From Parabacteroides distasonis (lineage in GTDB: Bacteria; Bacteroidota; Bacteroidia; Bacteroidales; Tannerellaceae), in NCBI GenBank assembly GCA_021531385.1, contig JAFBIR010000001.1, forward strand, positions 1-64,000: a stretch of DNA of 64,000 nt, in the 5' to 3' direction. Position 1 is the stretch's first letter. Each line of letters starts with the position of its first letter. The notes below the pieces were generated by a model. That model saw only the letters and a list, made by a program, of their open reading frames with translations, was not told the origin of the DNA and made no database searches. Positions 16,304 through 24,366 of this stretch are shown one piece after another. Made by a program: the position numbers and the translations under genes.

Positions 16304-17410
16304 ATGAAGCGATTTTTTTCATTTGTCAGAAAAGAGTTCTATCATATCTTCCGCGATAAGCGCACGATGCTGATCCTGTTGGTGATGCCGATCGTGATGA
16401 TTGTGCTTTTCGGTTTTGCGATCACCACGGAGGTAAAGAATGCCCGATTGGCCATTCTCGACTATTCGCAAGATGCCGTGACTACCCGCATTCGGGAACA
16501 CTTCGCACAGAACCGCTACTTCACGTTGGAGGCTGAGCTGTTCGACGATGCAGCTATTGATCGCCTTTTCCGAGAGAATAAGATTGATGTGGTGTTGGTC
16601 TTCAATGATCATTTTGAGGGAGAGTTACGCCACTCCGGACAAGCCTCCGTACAGTTGCTGACCGATGGCTCCGAACCTAATCAAGCGGCGATGCGCACGG
16701 GGTATGCCAGCCAGATCTTAGCCACCTTTGCGCAACGCTATGCGGAGGAGATGGGTATGGAACCGACCTTCCAGATTGTACCGATCCCCCGTATGCTCTA
16801 TAATCCACAGAGCAAGAGCGAATACAACTTCGTGCCCGGCGTTATTGGCTTGATCCTGATGCTGATTTGTGCCATGATGACCAGTATCTCTATTGTGCGT
16901 GAGAAGGAGATGGGTACGATGGAGGTGCTCTTGGCCTCCCCATTGCCACCTATCGTCATTGTGTTGGCGAAGTTAGTACCCTATTTCGTGATTTCCTGTC
17001 TCAACCTCACGACCATCTTGCTGCTCTCCACCTTCCTGCTTCATATCCCCATTGCGGGAAGTCTGATCGGGTTGGTGGCGATCACGCTGCTCTATATTTT
17101 GGTGGCTTTGTTGCTTGGACTGTTCATCTCTACCTTGGTGAACAGCCAGCTGGCGGCCATGTTGCTCTCGCTGTTGCTCATCGTGCCAGCGGTTTATCTC
17201 TCCGGGTTGGCCTTCCCGATCGAGAGTATGCCGGAGGTGTTACAACGCATCTCAAACATTGTCCCTGCTCGTTGGTATATTGCAGTCGTGCGAAAGCTGA
17301 TGATCCAAGGGGTGGAGATGCGTTATGTCTTGCACGAGACCACCGTGTTGGCATTGATGGCGGTAGTGCTGTTGTTGGTTTCCTGGAAATTGTTTAAAAC
17401 CCGCTTATAA
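16304..17410 (+). CDS. ABC-2 type permease (YbhS-like)
   Basis: A 368-residue ABC-2 membrane protein. A first membrane segment near residues 20-40 (MLILLVMPIVMIVLFGFAIT) is followed by a large periplasmic domain of about 130 residues, then five C-terminal segments containing the family pattern REKEMGTMEVLLASPLPP. It is one half of the export channel; the next gene encodes the partner. It lies 15 bases after the ATPase gene. Relatives act in drug or lipid export, but this substrate is unknown. Confidence 0.9.
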   Translation: MKRFFSFVRKEFYHIFRDKRTMLILLVMPIVMIVLFGFAITTEVKNARLAILDYSQDAVTTRIREHFAQNRYFTLEAELFDDAAIDRLFRENKIDVVLVFNDHFEGELRHSGQASVQLLTDGSEPNQAAMRTGYASQILATFAQRYAEEMGMEPTFQIVPIPRMLYNPQSKSEYNFVPGVIGLILMLICAMMTSISIVREKEMGTMEVLLASPLPPIVIVLAKLVPYFVISCLNLTTILLLSTFLLHIPIAGSLIGLVAITLLYILVALLLGLFISTLVNSQLAAMLLSLLLIVPAVYLSGLAFPIESMPEVLQRISNIVPARWYIAVVRKLMIQGVEMRYVLHETTVLALMAVVLLLVSWKLFKTRL

Positions 17411-17421
17411 TCTCTCCGAAT

Positions 17422-18537
17422 ATGATCCTTCCTTATCTCATCGAAAAAGAGTTCAAACAGATGATGCGAAACATCATCCTGCCGATCGTCTTTATCGTCC
17501 TGCCGATTGGTATGATCAATTTGATGCCTCGGGCGGCTACGCAGGAGGTAAAGAATTTGACCATCAGCGTGATCGACAACGACCATAGCACCTGGTCACA
17601 TCGTTTGATCCAAAAGCTGTCGGCCTCCACCTCTTTTTCATTGACGGATGTCTCATCGACTTACGACGCTGCCTTGCATCGGGTGGAGGCTGGCGAAGCC
17701 GATTTCATCGTGGAGATTGAGCCCGATTTCGAGCGGAATTTGGTGCGAGAGGGAGTGAGTCGTGTGCTGATCTCCGCCAATGCGGTCAATGGCGTGAAGG
17801 CAGGGTTAGGATCTTCTTATCTCTCGCAGATTATCACCGACTATGCGACGGAGTTGCGGGAGGAGCAGGGTGGGGTGGCTTCGGCTGTCAGTCAGCCAGG
17901 GTTGACCGTAGCTCCCCGTTATCTCTACAACCCCACATTAGATTATAAATGTTTCATGATTCCCGGGTTGATCGCCATGCTTTTGGTGCTCATCGTCGGA
18001 TTCCTACCTGCGCTCAACATCGTAGGCGAGAAGGAGAGGGGCACCATTGAGCAAATCAACGTGACTCCCATTGGTCGTTTTGCGTTTATCTTCTCGAAGC
18101 TGATTCCTTACTGGGTAGTGGGCCTCTTCATTTTGTCCTATTCCATGTTGTTGACTCGGTTGATCTACGGCTATGTGCCTGCGGGCAATATCGGGTTGAT
18201 CTATCTGTTCGCCACGCTCTTTATTCTTGTCGTGTCGAGCCTTGGGTTGATCGTCTCCAACTATTCCGATACGGCTCAGCAAGCCGCCTTGGTGATGTTC
18301 TTCTTTCTGGTCATCTTCATCCTATTGAGTGGTTTGCTGACTCCCATCGCCAGTATGCCGAGGTGGGCGCAAACCATCACCTTTCTGAATCCCCTCCGCT
18401 ATTTCATTGAGGTGATGCGCTCCCTCTACCTCAAAGGTAGTACCTTCCACGACCTCCTGCCCAACTTCCACGCGCTCTCCCTCTACGCTATTCTCGCTTG
18501 GATTTGGGCCATCGGGAGTTATCGGAAGGTGGGATAA
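17422..18537 (+). CDS. ABC-2 type permease (YbhR-like)
   Basis: A 371-residue second ABC-2 permease with the same layout as its neighbour: one N-terminal segment (IILPIVFIVLPIGMINLMP), a periplasmic domain, then a C-terminal membrane bundle with the conserved GEKERGTIEQINVTPIGR loop. It is the last gene of the adaptor-ATPase-permease-permease operon, 11 bases after the previous gene. The operon is probably closed by the hairpin at 18667-18693, unless that hairpin belongs only to the small RNA. Confidence 0.9.
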   Translation: MILPYLIEKEFKQMMRNIILPIVFIVLPIGMINLMPRAATQEVKNLTISVIDNDHSTWSHRLIQKLSASTSFSLTDVSSTYDAALHRVEAGEADFIVEIEPDFERNLVREGVSRVLISANAVNGVKAGLGSSYLSQIITDYATELREEQGGVASAVSQPGLTVAPRYLYNPTLDYKCFMIPGLIAMLLVLIVGFLPALNIVGEKERGTIEQINVTPIGRFAFIFSKLIPYWVVGLFILSYSMLLTRLIYGYVPAGNIGLIYLFATLFILVVSSLGLIVSNYSDTAQQAALVMFFFLVIFILLSGLLTPIASMPRWAQTITFLNPLRYFIEVMRSLYLKGSTFHDLLPNFHALSLYAILAWIWAIGSYRKVG

Positions 18538-18593
18538 GCCCCATATCCCCTAAAAAACATTAAAACGATGAAGATTTATGCCGTGAAAGTATG

Positions 18594-18620
18594 TTGTATA
18601 ACATAAAGTCTCTATATTTG
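18594..18620 (+). promoter_or_regulatory. Orphan promoter of a candidate small RNA
   Basis: TATATTTG (18613-18620) is a perfect -7 box, with a TTG at 18594-18596 upstream at slightly short spacing (16 bases). No plus-strand gene follows; the next gene (18723) is on the opposite strand. Confidence 0.5.
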
Positions 18621-18626
18621 CAACGT

Positions 18627-18693
18627 GTTTTTCATGGTATTAGATTTAAGGTTAACAATTGAAATTGGCTGTCCGTGATGGATGGCCTTTTTT
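18627..18693 (+). ncRNA. Candidate small RNA of about 67 nt
   Basis: A perfect -7 box predicts a start near 18627, and a terminator hairpin with a T run ends at about 18693. The transcript would contain TGGTATTAGATTTAAGGTTA, an unstructured A/T-rich stretch, then the hairpin. There is no open reading frame of useful length and no plus-strand gene downstream. I have an unverified impression that this central motif recurs in Bacteroidales intergenic regions. Exact ends are inferred. Confidence 0.5.
18667..18693 (+). terminator. Terminator hairpin of the exporter operon or small RNA
   Basis: GGCTGTCC pairs with GGATGGCC (eight pairs, two of them G-U) around loop GTGAT, followed by six T. Confidence 0.65.
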
Positions 18694-18722
18694 ATTGGTA
18701 TCTATGCCATTTTGCACGACTG

Positions 18723-19844
18723 TTATTTCCCCTTGGCCACATAATCTTTGATTGCCTTGGAGAGCGCTATCCAATGCTCTTCGGTCATGCCGTTGCCCGT
18801 GAACAGACAGATACCGGCTGCACCGCCTTCGAGTGAGGTCACCGTGGCTTCCGCAATCTCAGAGGGGAGCAAGCCTGAACCTTCCGGATCGGTGATCTTA
18901 TCCTTGTTTCTCCAGTCGTGGCAGATAAAGAGACCGCTATATACCGGCGTTCCCTTAGTGGATACGCTTTGTGCCTCCTCAGCGGCCATCTCGCCGACCC
19001 AAGCGGGTGAGGCCAAATAGAAGTCGTTGTAGTTCATGGGGAAAACGGCATCGACATTCCACTCGTTCCATTGTTGGCGCACCATCCAAACGGCATGGCT
19101 ATCAGGGCCGGGGAACACGTCGGCACTTACTTTTTTACCCATGGCGTGCACAGCGTCACAGATGTGGTTGACTAACCGGGTGACATTGTCGCAACGCCAC
19201 TTCGCCCACGCCTGGACCGTATCGGGCTCTGCTGTCGCACGGATGTCTATGCCTGTCTCCGCCTTGAAATCCGCTACGCACTGGTCGCAATAACAGAAAT
19301 CGGCCTTCGGATATTCCTTGTCCATCACTAAGCCATACTTGTCCCACAAGCCACGGCTGAGGATCACGTCGGCATAACGAATGTAGTCGAGCTGCACATA
19401 ATCCACTTCCGGGATGGCCGCGATCTGTTGCACTTTCTTGGTAAGGAACTCCGCCACCTTGGGATTGCGAGGGTCTAACGTGGTGTAGTAGGGGACGTAA
19501 GGCGGTTTGTCGTAGGCCGATTCACCCAAACGGTTCACGGTGTACATCGTAGAGTCAACCCCCTCTTGCTTTGGGTTCTGCACCATCATGGGGCACCAAG
19601 CATGGAACTCAAGACCATATTCCTTCGCCAAGCGGGCAGCCGTGTCCGCATTAGCCACGTTGAATCCCACATTGATACAAACACCCTTCAAGCCATATTC
19701 CTTGTATTGGGCGAAATGTTCACGCAGTTGAGCCGAGCCACCATAACCCTCCCAGGCATAGACGGGTACATCCTTCACGTCAATACTTGGCTGGCACGCT
19801 GCAAAGGTGAGCAATGCCAACACTCCGAATACAAATTTTTTCAT
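18723..19844 (-). CDS. Glycoside hydrolase-like lipoprotein (GHL10/YngK-type)
   Basis: A 373-residue exported lipoprotein. The start at ATG 19844 gives MKKFVFGVLALLTFAACQ, with lipobox FAAC. The rest resembles the TIM-barrel family of hypothetical glycosyl hydrolases (GHL10, PF02638). Typical features are GLKGVCINVGFNV, the strand-end motif VDYVQLDYIRYAD, a CYCDQC cysteine pair, SADVFPGPD, and DAVFPMNYNDFY. The Asp/Arg/Tyr-rich segment LDYIRY is the family signature. It lies 52 bases after the CBM9-like gene on the same strand, so the pair is probably co-transcribed and acts on a glycan at the cell envelope. The substrate is unknown. Confidence 0.75.
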   Translation of the reverse strand: MKKFVFGVLALLTFAACQPSIDVKDVPVYAWEGYGGSAQLREHFAQYKEYGLKGVCINVGFNVANADTAARLAKEYGLEFHAWCPMMVQNPKQEGVDSTMYTVNRLGESAYDKPPYVPYYTTLDPRNPKVAEFLTKKVQQIAAIPEVDYVQLDYIRYADVILSRGLWDKYGLVMDKEYPKADFCYCDQCVADFKAETGIDIRATAEPDTVQAWAKWRCDNVTRLVNHICDAVHAMGKKVSADVFPGPDSHAVWMVRQQWNEWNVDAVFPMNYNDFYLASPAWVGEMAAEEAQSVSTKGTPVYSGLFICHDWRNKDKITDPEGSGLLPSEIAEATVTSLEGGAAGICLFTGNGMTEEHWIALSKAIKDYVAKGK

Positions 19845-19896
19845 GATCAATAATGTATTTAGTGATAATTATTTGTGATTAGTCATTGATTCACGG

Positions 19897-21000
19897 TCAT
19901 CGACGACGCAGGTAACCATCCGCATTGATATAGATCTGTTTGCCATCGGCCTTCGTCACGGTGATCTCATAGTTGCGACTGATCGCTTCCACGCTTAGTT
20001 GGGCACCTTCTGGCAGCATCGACCACTCCTTATCGGTTAATCCGAAGTGCCATACGGTGGAATAGTAGCGACCCGTCTTCCGGAACTGCTCCTCTTGCGC
20101 ATAGAACATCGCCCAAAGCAGGCGCTCAATCTCAAAATCAGCTGGGTAAGCAAACGGCACTTGGGCTTCGCTTGTGCCTACCGTCTTGTCGCTCAGATAG
20201 ACAAAGCCCCACCGCTCCGGCATGTGCATGGCGATCTGACCCGTGGAGCCCCACGTCCAGTTGTCCTCGGGCAGATACTTGCCATCCGTCCCTTTCTTGC
20301 GTTGATATTTCCCATTCACCAAATCGAAATGCCACTCCACCCTTGAGAAGCCTACACGCAGGTAGTTGCCCGCTTGCAAGTAATTCTCGAAACTCTGTGC
20401 GATGGCCTTGCGGGGGATGGCAAACTCGGCTGTCCAACCCTGGTCTTCGTCCTTAGGGTTGTTGAGCGTACCATGCACTTGGGTTGCCACTTTCATACCG
20501 GGGCAATCCCATTGGAACTGCACGAACGTAGGCGTTGGGGCACGATAGGGTTTCTCGATGGCCAAATCGAAGAGGGTACCTAAGGCATTCACCTCAATCT
20601 CGAAATAGTTGTGCGCATCGCCGTCGGGGTCGATAAAGATCTCAAAATCGTTGTTGTAATAGACCACCTCGTCGTGCTGCTTGATGTCAGCCCAGACGTG
20701 TGGATCGGAAAGCTCCGCACCCACGTAGAGGTACTCCTCACCCCAGAGCATCTTCACTTGGGTCTCATAGCGTGGTGCGGGGAATCCCTCACCGCTGATA
20801 TCGACAAAGGCGTTGGAGGTCTCGACGTGTTTCCACGACGACTCGTTGAGCTTGCCATCCACCTTGATAGGATCGGTCGCCCGGTAACAGACATAATGGT
20901 TGGGCATCGTCAGAAAACGTGCGTATTTCTCGGTAATAGGTTGGGCCTTAGCAGCTATGGCCATGGCGCACAAAGTCAAGACTGAAAGGATTCGTTTCAT
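19897..21000 (-). CDS. Exported CBM9-like carbohydrate-binding protein
   Basis: A 367-residue protein with an SPI signal (MKRILSVLTLCAMAIAAKAQ). The family-9-like carbohydrate-binding fold follows: YRATDPIKVDGKLNESSW at the start, then VKMLWGEEYLYVGAELSDPH, YYNNDFEIFIDPDGD and GWTAEFAIPRKAI. These motifs are shared by Bacteroidetes proteins annotated as carbohydrate-binding family 9-like. The C-terminal part (residues 280-367) is a separate alpha/beta segment unrelated to the binding domain. It leads a two-gene unit with the GHL10-like lipoprotein, preceded by a -7 box and a repeat array. The ligand is unknown. Confidence 0.85.
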   Translation of the reverse strand: MKRILSVLTLCAMAIAAKAQPITEKYARFLTMPNHYVCYRATDPIKVDGKLNESSWKHVETSNAFVDISGEGFPAPRYETQVKMLWGEEYLYVGAELSDPHVWADIKQHDEVVYYNNDFEIFIDPDGDAHNYFEIEVNALGTLFDLAIEKPYRAPTPTFVQFQWDCPGMKVATQVHGTLNNPKDEDQGWTAEFAIPRKAIAQSFENYLQAGNYLRVGFSRVEWHFDLVNGKYQRKKGTDGKYLPEDNWTWGSTGQIAMHMPERWGFVYLSDKTVGTSEAQVPFAYPADFEIERLLWAMFYAQEEQFRKTGRYYSTVWHFGLTDKEWSMLPEGAQLSVEAISRNYEITVTKADGKQIYINADGYLRRR

Positions 21001-21062
21001 GAGCTATATTTTGCTTGGTTTATGTTTTACCACTGTTTCTCAGCACTTTTCCGAATGCTGCA

Positions 21063-21070
21063 CAAACATA
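21063..21070 (-). promoter_or_regulatory. -7 box upstream of the CBM9/GHL10 pair
   Basis: TATGTTTG on the minus strand is a perfect TAnnTTTG, 62 bases upstream of the ATG. The repeat array starts only about five bases further upstream, so it covers the region where the -33 element should be. Confidence 0.55.
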
Positions 21071-21074
21071 CAAA

Positions 21075-21178
21075 AAATATGGCTCATAGTTTCATAAAAC
21101 ATTGCCCGTAGAAATAAAAAACATTGCCCGTAGAAATAAAAAACGTTGCCCGTGGTTTTAGAAAACATTGAGCGGGAT
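21075..21178. repeat. Degenerate array of about five 21-23 bp units (cluster 2)
   Basis: About five same-orientation units share AAAACATTGCCCGTAGAAAT or AAACGTTGCCCGTGGTTTTA. They differ from cluster 1 mainly by CCCGT in place of CCCAT. Two central copies are nearly identical. The array fills the gap between the divergent CBM9 and CatA-like genes. Confidence 0.75.
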
Positions 21179-21261
21179 ATTTATACTGGTTGCACAGCCA
21201 ATCGGGTAGCTGATTATGGGAAAAAGCCGTATCTTCGCCGCACGAAAAAGGAGTGATGCTT

Positions 21262-21888
21262 ATGAAAACAGAAATGGATCCTGCAAAGACTTCACGGGGA
21301 GCGGCTTTTGCGCTATGGATGAAGTCGCCGATGCCGATGGTGACCTTGACCAAGACGATGGACGTGAGTCGGTTGGTGCGTTGTGCCAAACGAAACGGGA
21401 TGAAGTTTAACATGCTGCTGTGTTGGTGTATTGGTAGGGCGGCCAGCCGTATCGACGAGTTTTACCTGCTGCCCGAGGGCGGTAAACTGATGCGTTACGA
21501 CCGATTGGCGATCAACGTGATCGTGCCGAATCGGCAAGGGGGCATCAACTCCTGTGACATCCTGTTCACGGAGGATTTGCGGCAATTCAATGCCGCCTAT
21601 GTGCGATTGACGGCACAAGTGGCTGAGGCTTGCAAGAGCGAGTTTCGGGAGGAGGCAATGGTGGTTGGTACCTCAGCCATGATCCAGACGGAGTTAGACA
21701 GCATCGTCAACCAATACACCGACCTGTTTTGCAATCCGATGGTATTATGGGGAAAGTACCGGCCAGGCTTTTGGCGCACGACTCTGCCAATCTCTTTCCA
21801 GTTCCACCATGTGCAGATGGATGGTGCCCATGCCGCTCGCTTCTTGGAGGCGTTGCAGCGGGAGATAAGGTCTATCCATTCTTTGTAA
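21262..21888 (+). CDS. Chloramphenicol acetyltransferase-like protein (CatA fold)
   Basis: A 208-residue protein with clear resemblance to type A chloramphenicol acetyltransferases along its length. The catalytic motif FHHVQMDGAHAARFL near the C-terminus corresponds to HHxxxDG of CAT, preceded by the MGKY-like segment LWGKYRPGFW and the strand LPISFQFHH. The N-terminal half keeps MDVSRLVRCAKRNGMKFNMLLCWCI. Start 21262 is chosen because AAGGAG lies 8-9 bases upstream; ATG 21256 is the alternative. A TATCTTCG box lies at 21230-21237. It may acetylate chloramphenicol or be a xenobiotic or unknown acyl acceptor enzyme; resistance is not proven. Confidence 0.82.
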   Translation: MKTEMDPAKTSRGAAFALWMKSPMPMVTLTKTMDVSRLVRCAKRNGMKFNMLLCWCIGRAASRIDEFYLLPEGGKLMRYDRLAINVIVPNRQGGINSCDILFTEDLRQFNAAYVRLTAQVAEACKSEFREEAMVVGTSAMIQTELDSIVNQYTDLFCNPMVLWGKYRPGFWRTTLPISFQFHHVQMDGAHAARFLEALQREIRSIHSL

Positions 21889-22122
21889 AATGGACTGGAC
21901 TGTTGAGAGGATAGCAGGAGCTCGGTAACGGTCGGGAATGGTAGAGAGTGCTACCATGGGTGGGAGGACACTACATGATGTGAAAAGCGTCATTGATGCT
22001 TTGTCAATTGGCTGATTGGAACCTGAGGAATTTCAAATAGTGGGTCAAAGAAGATGAATGGAACAATGTTATCCTATTCTGGGCGATGTGGATCAAACTG
22101 TGGTGATCGTATGTGCCGTCGC
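21889..22122. other. Gene-free stretch between the CatA-like gene and htpG
   Basis: No convincing reading frame, promoter or repeat was found here. It separates convergent genes and ends in the htpG terminator. Confidence 0.5.
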
Positions 22123-22168
22123 AAAAAAAGAGCCTGCCTGTCCACCTTGCGGCTTCGAGGTAGGCTCT
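22123..22168 (-). terminator. Rho-independent terminator of htpG
   Basis: On the minus strand AGAGCCTACCT pairs with AGGCAGGCTCT (one mismatch), followed by seven T. It starts 26 bases after the htpG stop. Confidence 0.85.
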
Positions 22169-22193
22169 ACTATGTGATTAATCCAAAGAGGGA

Positions 22194-24242
22194 TTAGCCG
22201 ATCAGCTCTACGCTGCGCTTGATGAAATTGCTCAGTGCCTCACCCTTCAGCATACCGTTGCCCAAGAGTGCGAGGTCGATCAATTGGCTGACCATCTTGT
22301 TTCCTGCGGCATAGTCGGCGATCACCTTGTTGCGCTGCTCACGCAGGGTGTCGAGCTGCTTGTTGGTGTTGGTCATATCCTCCTTCTCAGCCTCTGTGAT
22401 CTCCTCCGGCTTCTTTTTGTTTTGGGCCTCACGTAGGTCATTCTGACGAGCCTCCCAGCCCTTGATCTCACCACGAACGTCCTTCAACTGCTCGTCGCAA
22501 GCGGCAGCCTCGTCGCTCAATACCTGCTGGATCAACGGGTGATCGGTGTTCAGCACGAAGTTGAAGCTGTCTGGCATGTCACCATAGAAAGACATACCTG
22601 GCTGCATGGCTGACATCTCACGCATACGGCGCATATACTCGCCTTGTGTCAAGATGACAGGATTTGCCTGCGTGCCTAAGGCCTCCATCGTGACGTAGAA
22701 GTTCGTCTTCTCCATTTTCGGCAGCTGGCTCTTGAAAGTCTCTACCAAGGCCACCTTCTGCTCCTCATCGAGGTTCACCTTGCCAGCCTCCTCCTTGCGG
22801 ATCAAGTTGTCGATCGTGTCGCTATCCACACGGACGAAACTGCTCTTCTCGAACTTCTGCTCCATCTGGCCGATGGCGTGCACATCGAGTTGTCCCTTCA
22901 TCTCCAATACGCTGTAGCCCTTGTCCTTGGCAGCTTGGATGTAGCTGTATTGCTCGTCCTGATTGGTCGTATAGAGGTAGATCAGGTTGCCGTCCTTGTC
23001 GGTCTGTGCATCCTTGATCAGGTTCTTGTACTCCTCGAAGGTGAAATACTTACCCTCGATGTCCTTCAACAGGGCGAACTTAGCCGCACGGTCGTAGAAC
23101 TTCTCGTCGGTCAGCATACCATATTGGATGAAGAGCTTCAGGCTGTCCCACTTCTCCTCGAACTGTGCTCGATCGTTCTTGAAGATCTCCTCCAAGCGGT
23201 CGGCCACCTTCTTCGTGATGTGACCGGAAATCTTCTTCACGTTCTGGTCGCTCTGCAAGTAGGAACGAGAAACGTTCAAGGGGATGTCCGGCGAATCTAA
23301 CACACCATGCAGCAGCGTCAAGAACTCCGGCACGATGCCCTCCACGGAGTCGGTCACGAATACCTGGTTGCAATAGAGCTGGATCTTGTTGCGGTGCAGG
23401 TCGAGGTTGCTCTTGATGCGGGGGAAATAGAGGATACCCGTCAATTTGAAGGGATAATCCACATTCAGGTGGATCCAGAAGAGCGGCTCCTCACTCATCG
23501 GATAGAGATCTTGGTAGAACTTCTTGTAGTCCTCTTCCTTCAGCTCAGACGGTTTGCGGATCCAGGCCGGGGTGGTGTCGTTGATGATGTTGTCCTCATC
23601 AGTATCCACATATTTACCATCCTTCCACTCCTGTTTCTTACCGAAAGCAATCGCAACGGGGAGGAAGCGGCAATACTTCTTCAACAGCCCCTCCAGCTTC
23701 TCCTTGTTCAGGAAGTCCTTGTTCTCATCGTCGATGTAGAGGATGATGTCGGTGCCTCGGTCGGCCTTCTCGGTCTCCTCCATGGTGTACTCCGGTGTAC
23801 CGTCGCAGCTCCACTTCATGGCCGGAGCATCCTTGTAAGACTTGGTGACGATCTCAACCTTCTTAGATACCATGAATGAAGAGTAGAAGCCCAAGCCAAA
23901 ATGTCCGATAATGGCAGCTGCGTCATTCTTATATTTCTCCACGAACTCCTCCGCACCGGAGAAGGCGATCTGGTTGATGTATTTGTCAATTTCCTCAGCC
24001 GTCATACCGATACCACGGTCGGAGATAGTGATGGTGTTCTCGTCGAACTTCACCTGTACGGTCAAGTCGCCCAACTCGCCCTTGAACTCACCTACAGAGG
24101 CTAACGTCTTCAGTTTCTGTGTCGCATCGACGGCGTTAGACACCAACTCACGCAAGAAGATCTCATGATCGCTATACAAGAATTTCTTGATTACCGGAAA
24201 AATGTTCTCGGAGGTCACTCCGATGTTACCTTGTTTGCTCAT
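22194..24242 (-). CDS. htpG: Molecular chaperone HtpG (Hsp90)
   Basis: A 682-residue bacterial Hsp90 starting at ATG 24242 (MSKQGNIGVTSENIFPVIKK). The GHKL ATPase domain shows the family motifs FLRELVSNAVDATQKLK, ITISDRGIGMTAEEIDKYIN and GHFGLGFYSSFMV. The middle domain has FPRIKSNLDLHRNKIQLYCN, and the C-terminal dimerisation region follows. A charged Lys/Glu insertion near the C-terminus (RQNDLREAQNKKKPEEITEA) is seen in Bacteroidetes HtpG. The longer reading to 24296 would cover the promoter. A sigma-54-like element lies upstream (24306-24321) and a terminator follows. Confidence 0.97.
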   Translation of the reverse strand: MSKQGNIGVTSENIFPVIKKFLYSDHEIFLRELVSNAVDATQKLKTLASVGEFKGELGDLTVQVKFDENTITISDRGIGMTAEEIDKYINQIAFSGAEEFVEKYKNDAAAIIGHFGLGFYSSFMVSKKVEIVTKSYKDAPAMKWSCDGTPEYTMEETEKADRGTDIILYIDDENKDFLNKEKLEGLLKKYCRFLPVAIAFGKKQEWKDGKYVDTDEDNIINDTTPAWIRKPSELKEEDYKKFYQDLYPMSEEPLFWIHLNVDYPFKLTGILYFPRIKSNLDLHRNKIQLYCNQVFVTDSVEGIVPEFLTLLHGVLDSPDIPLNVSRSYLQSDQNVKKISGHITKKVADRLEEIFKNDRAQFEEKWDSLKLFIQYGMLTDEKFYDRAAKFALLKDIEGKYFTFEEYKNLIKDAQTDKDGNLIYLYTTNQDEQYSYIQAAKDKGYSVLEMKGQLDVHAIGQMEQKFEKSSFVRVDSDTIDNLIRKEEAGKVNLDEEQKVALVETFKSQLPKMEKTNFYVTMEALGTQANPVILTQGEYMRRMREMSAMQPGMSFYGDMPDSFNFVLNTDHPLIQQVLSDEAAACDEQLKDVRGEIKGWEARQNDLREAQNKKKPEEITEAEKEDMTNTNKQLDTLREQRNKVIADYAAGNKMVSQLIDLALLGNGMLKGEALSNFIKRSVELIG

Positions 24243-24305
24243 ATACTTTACTTGTTTTGTTTTTACTATCCTGTTTCGTGCCCATCGGGCATTCACCTAC
24301 ACTAT

Positions 24306-24321
24306 AGCAAAAGCAATGCCA
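24306..24321 (-). promoter_or_regulatory. Sigma-54-like -24/-12 promoter of htpG
   Basis: The minus strand reads TGGCATTGCTTTTGCT, matching TGGCAC-G-N4-TTGCW with the essential GG and GC dinucleotides at correct spacing. It is 64 bases upstream of the htpG ATG. No TAnnTTTG box was found in the same gap. Confidence 0.5.
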
Positions 24322-24366
24322 AAACAGATAATGTCGGTCAATGAGTGACAAAAAGGCAGTCGAATG

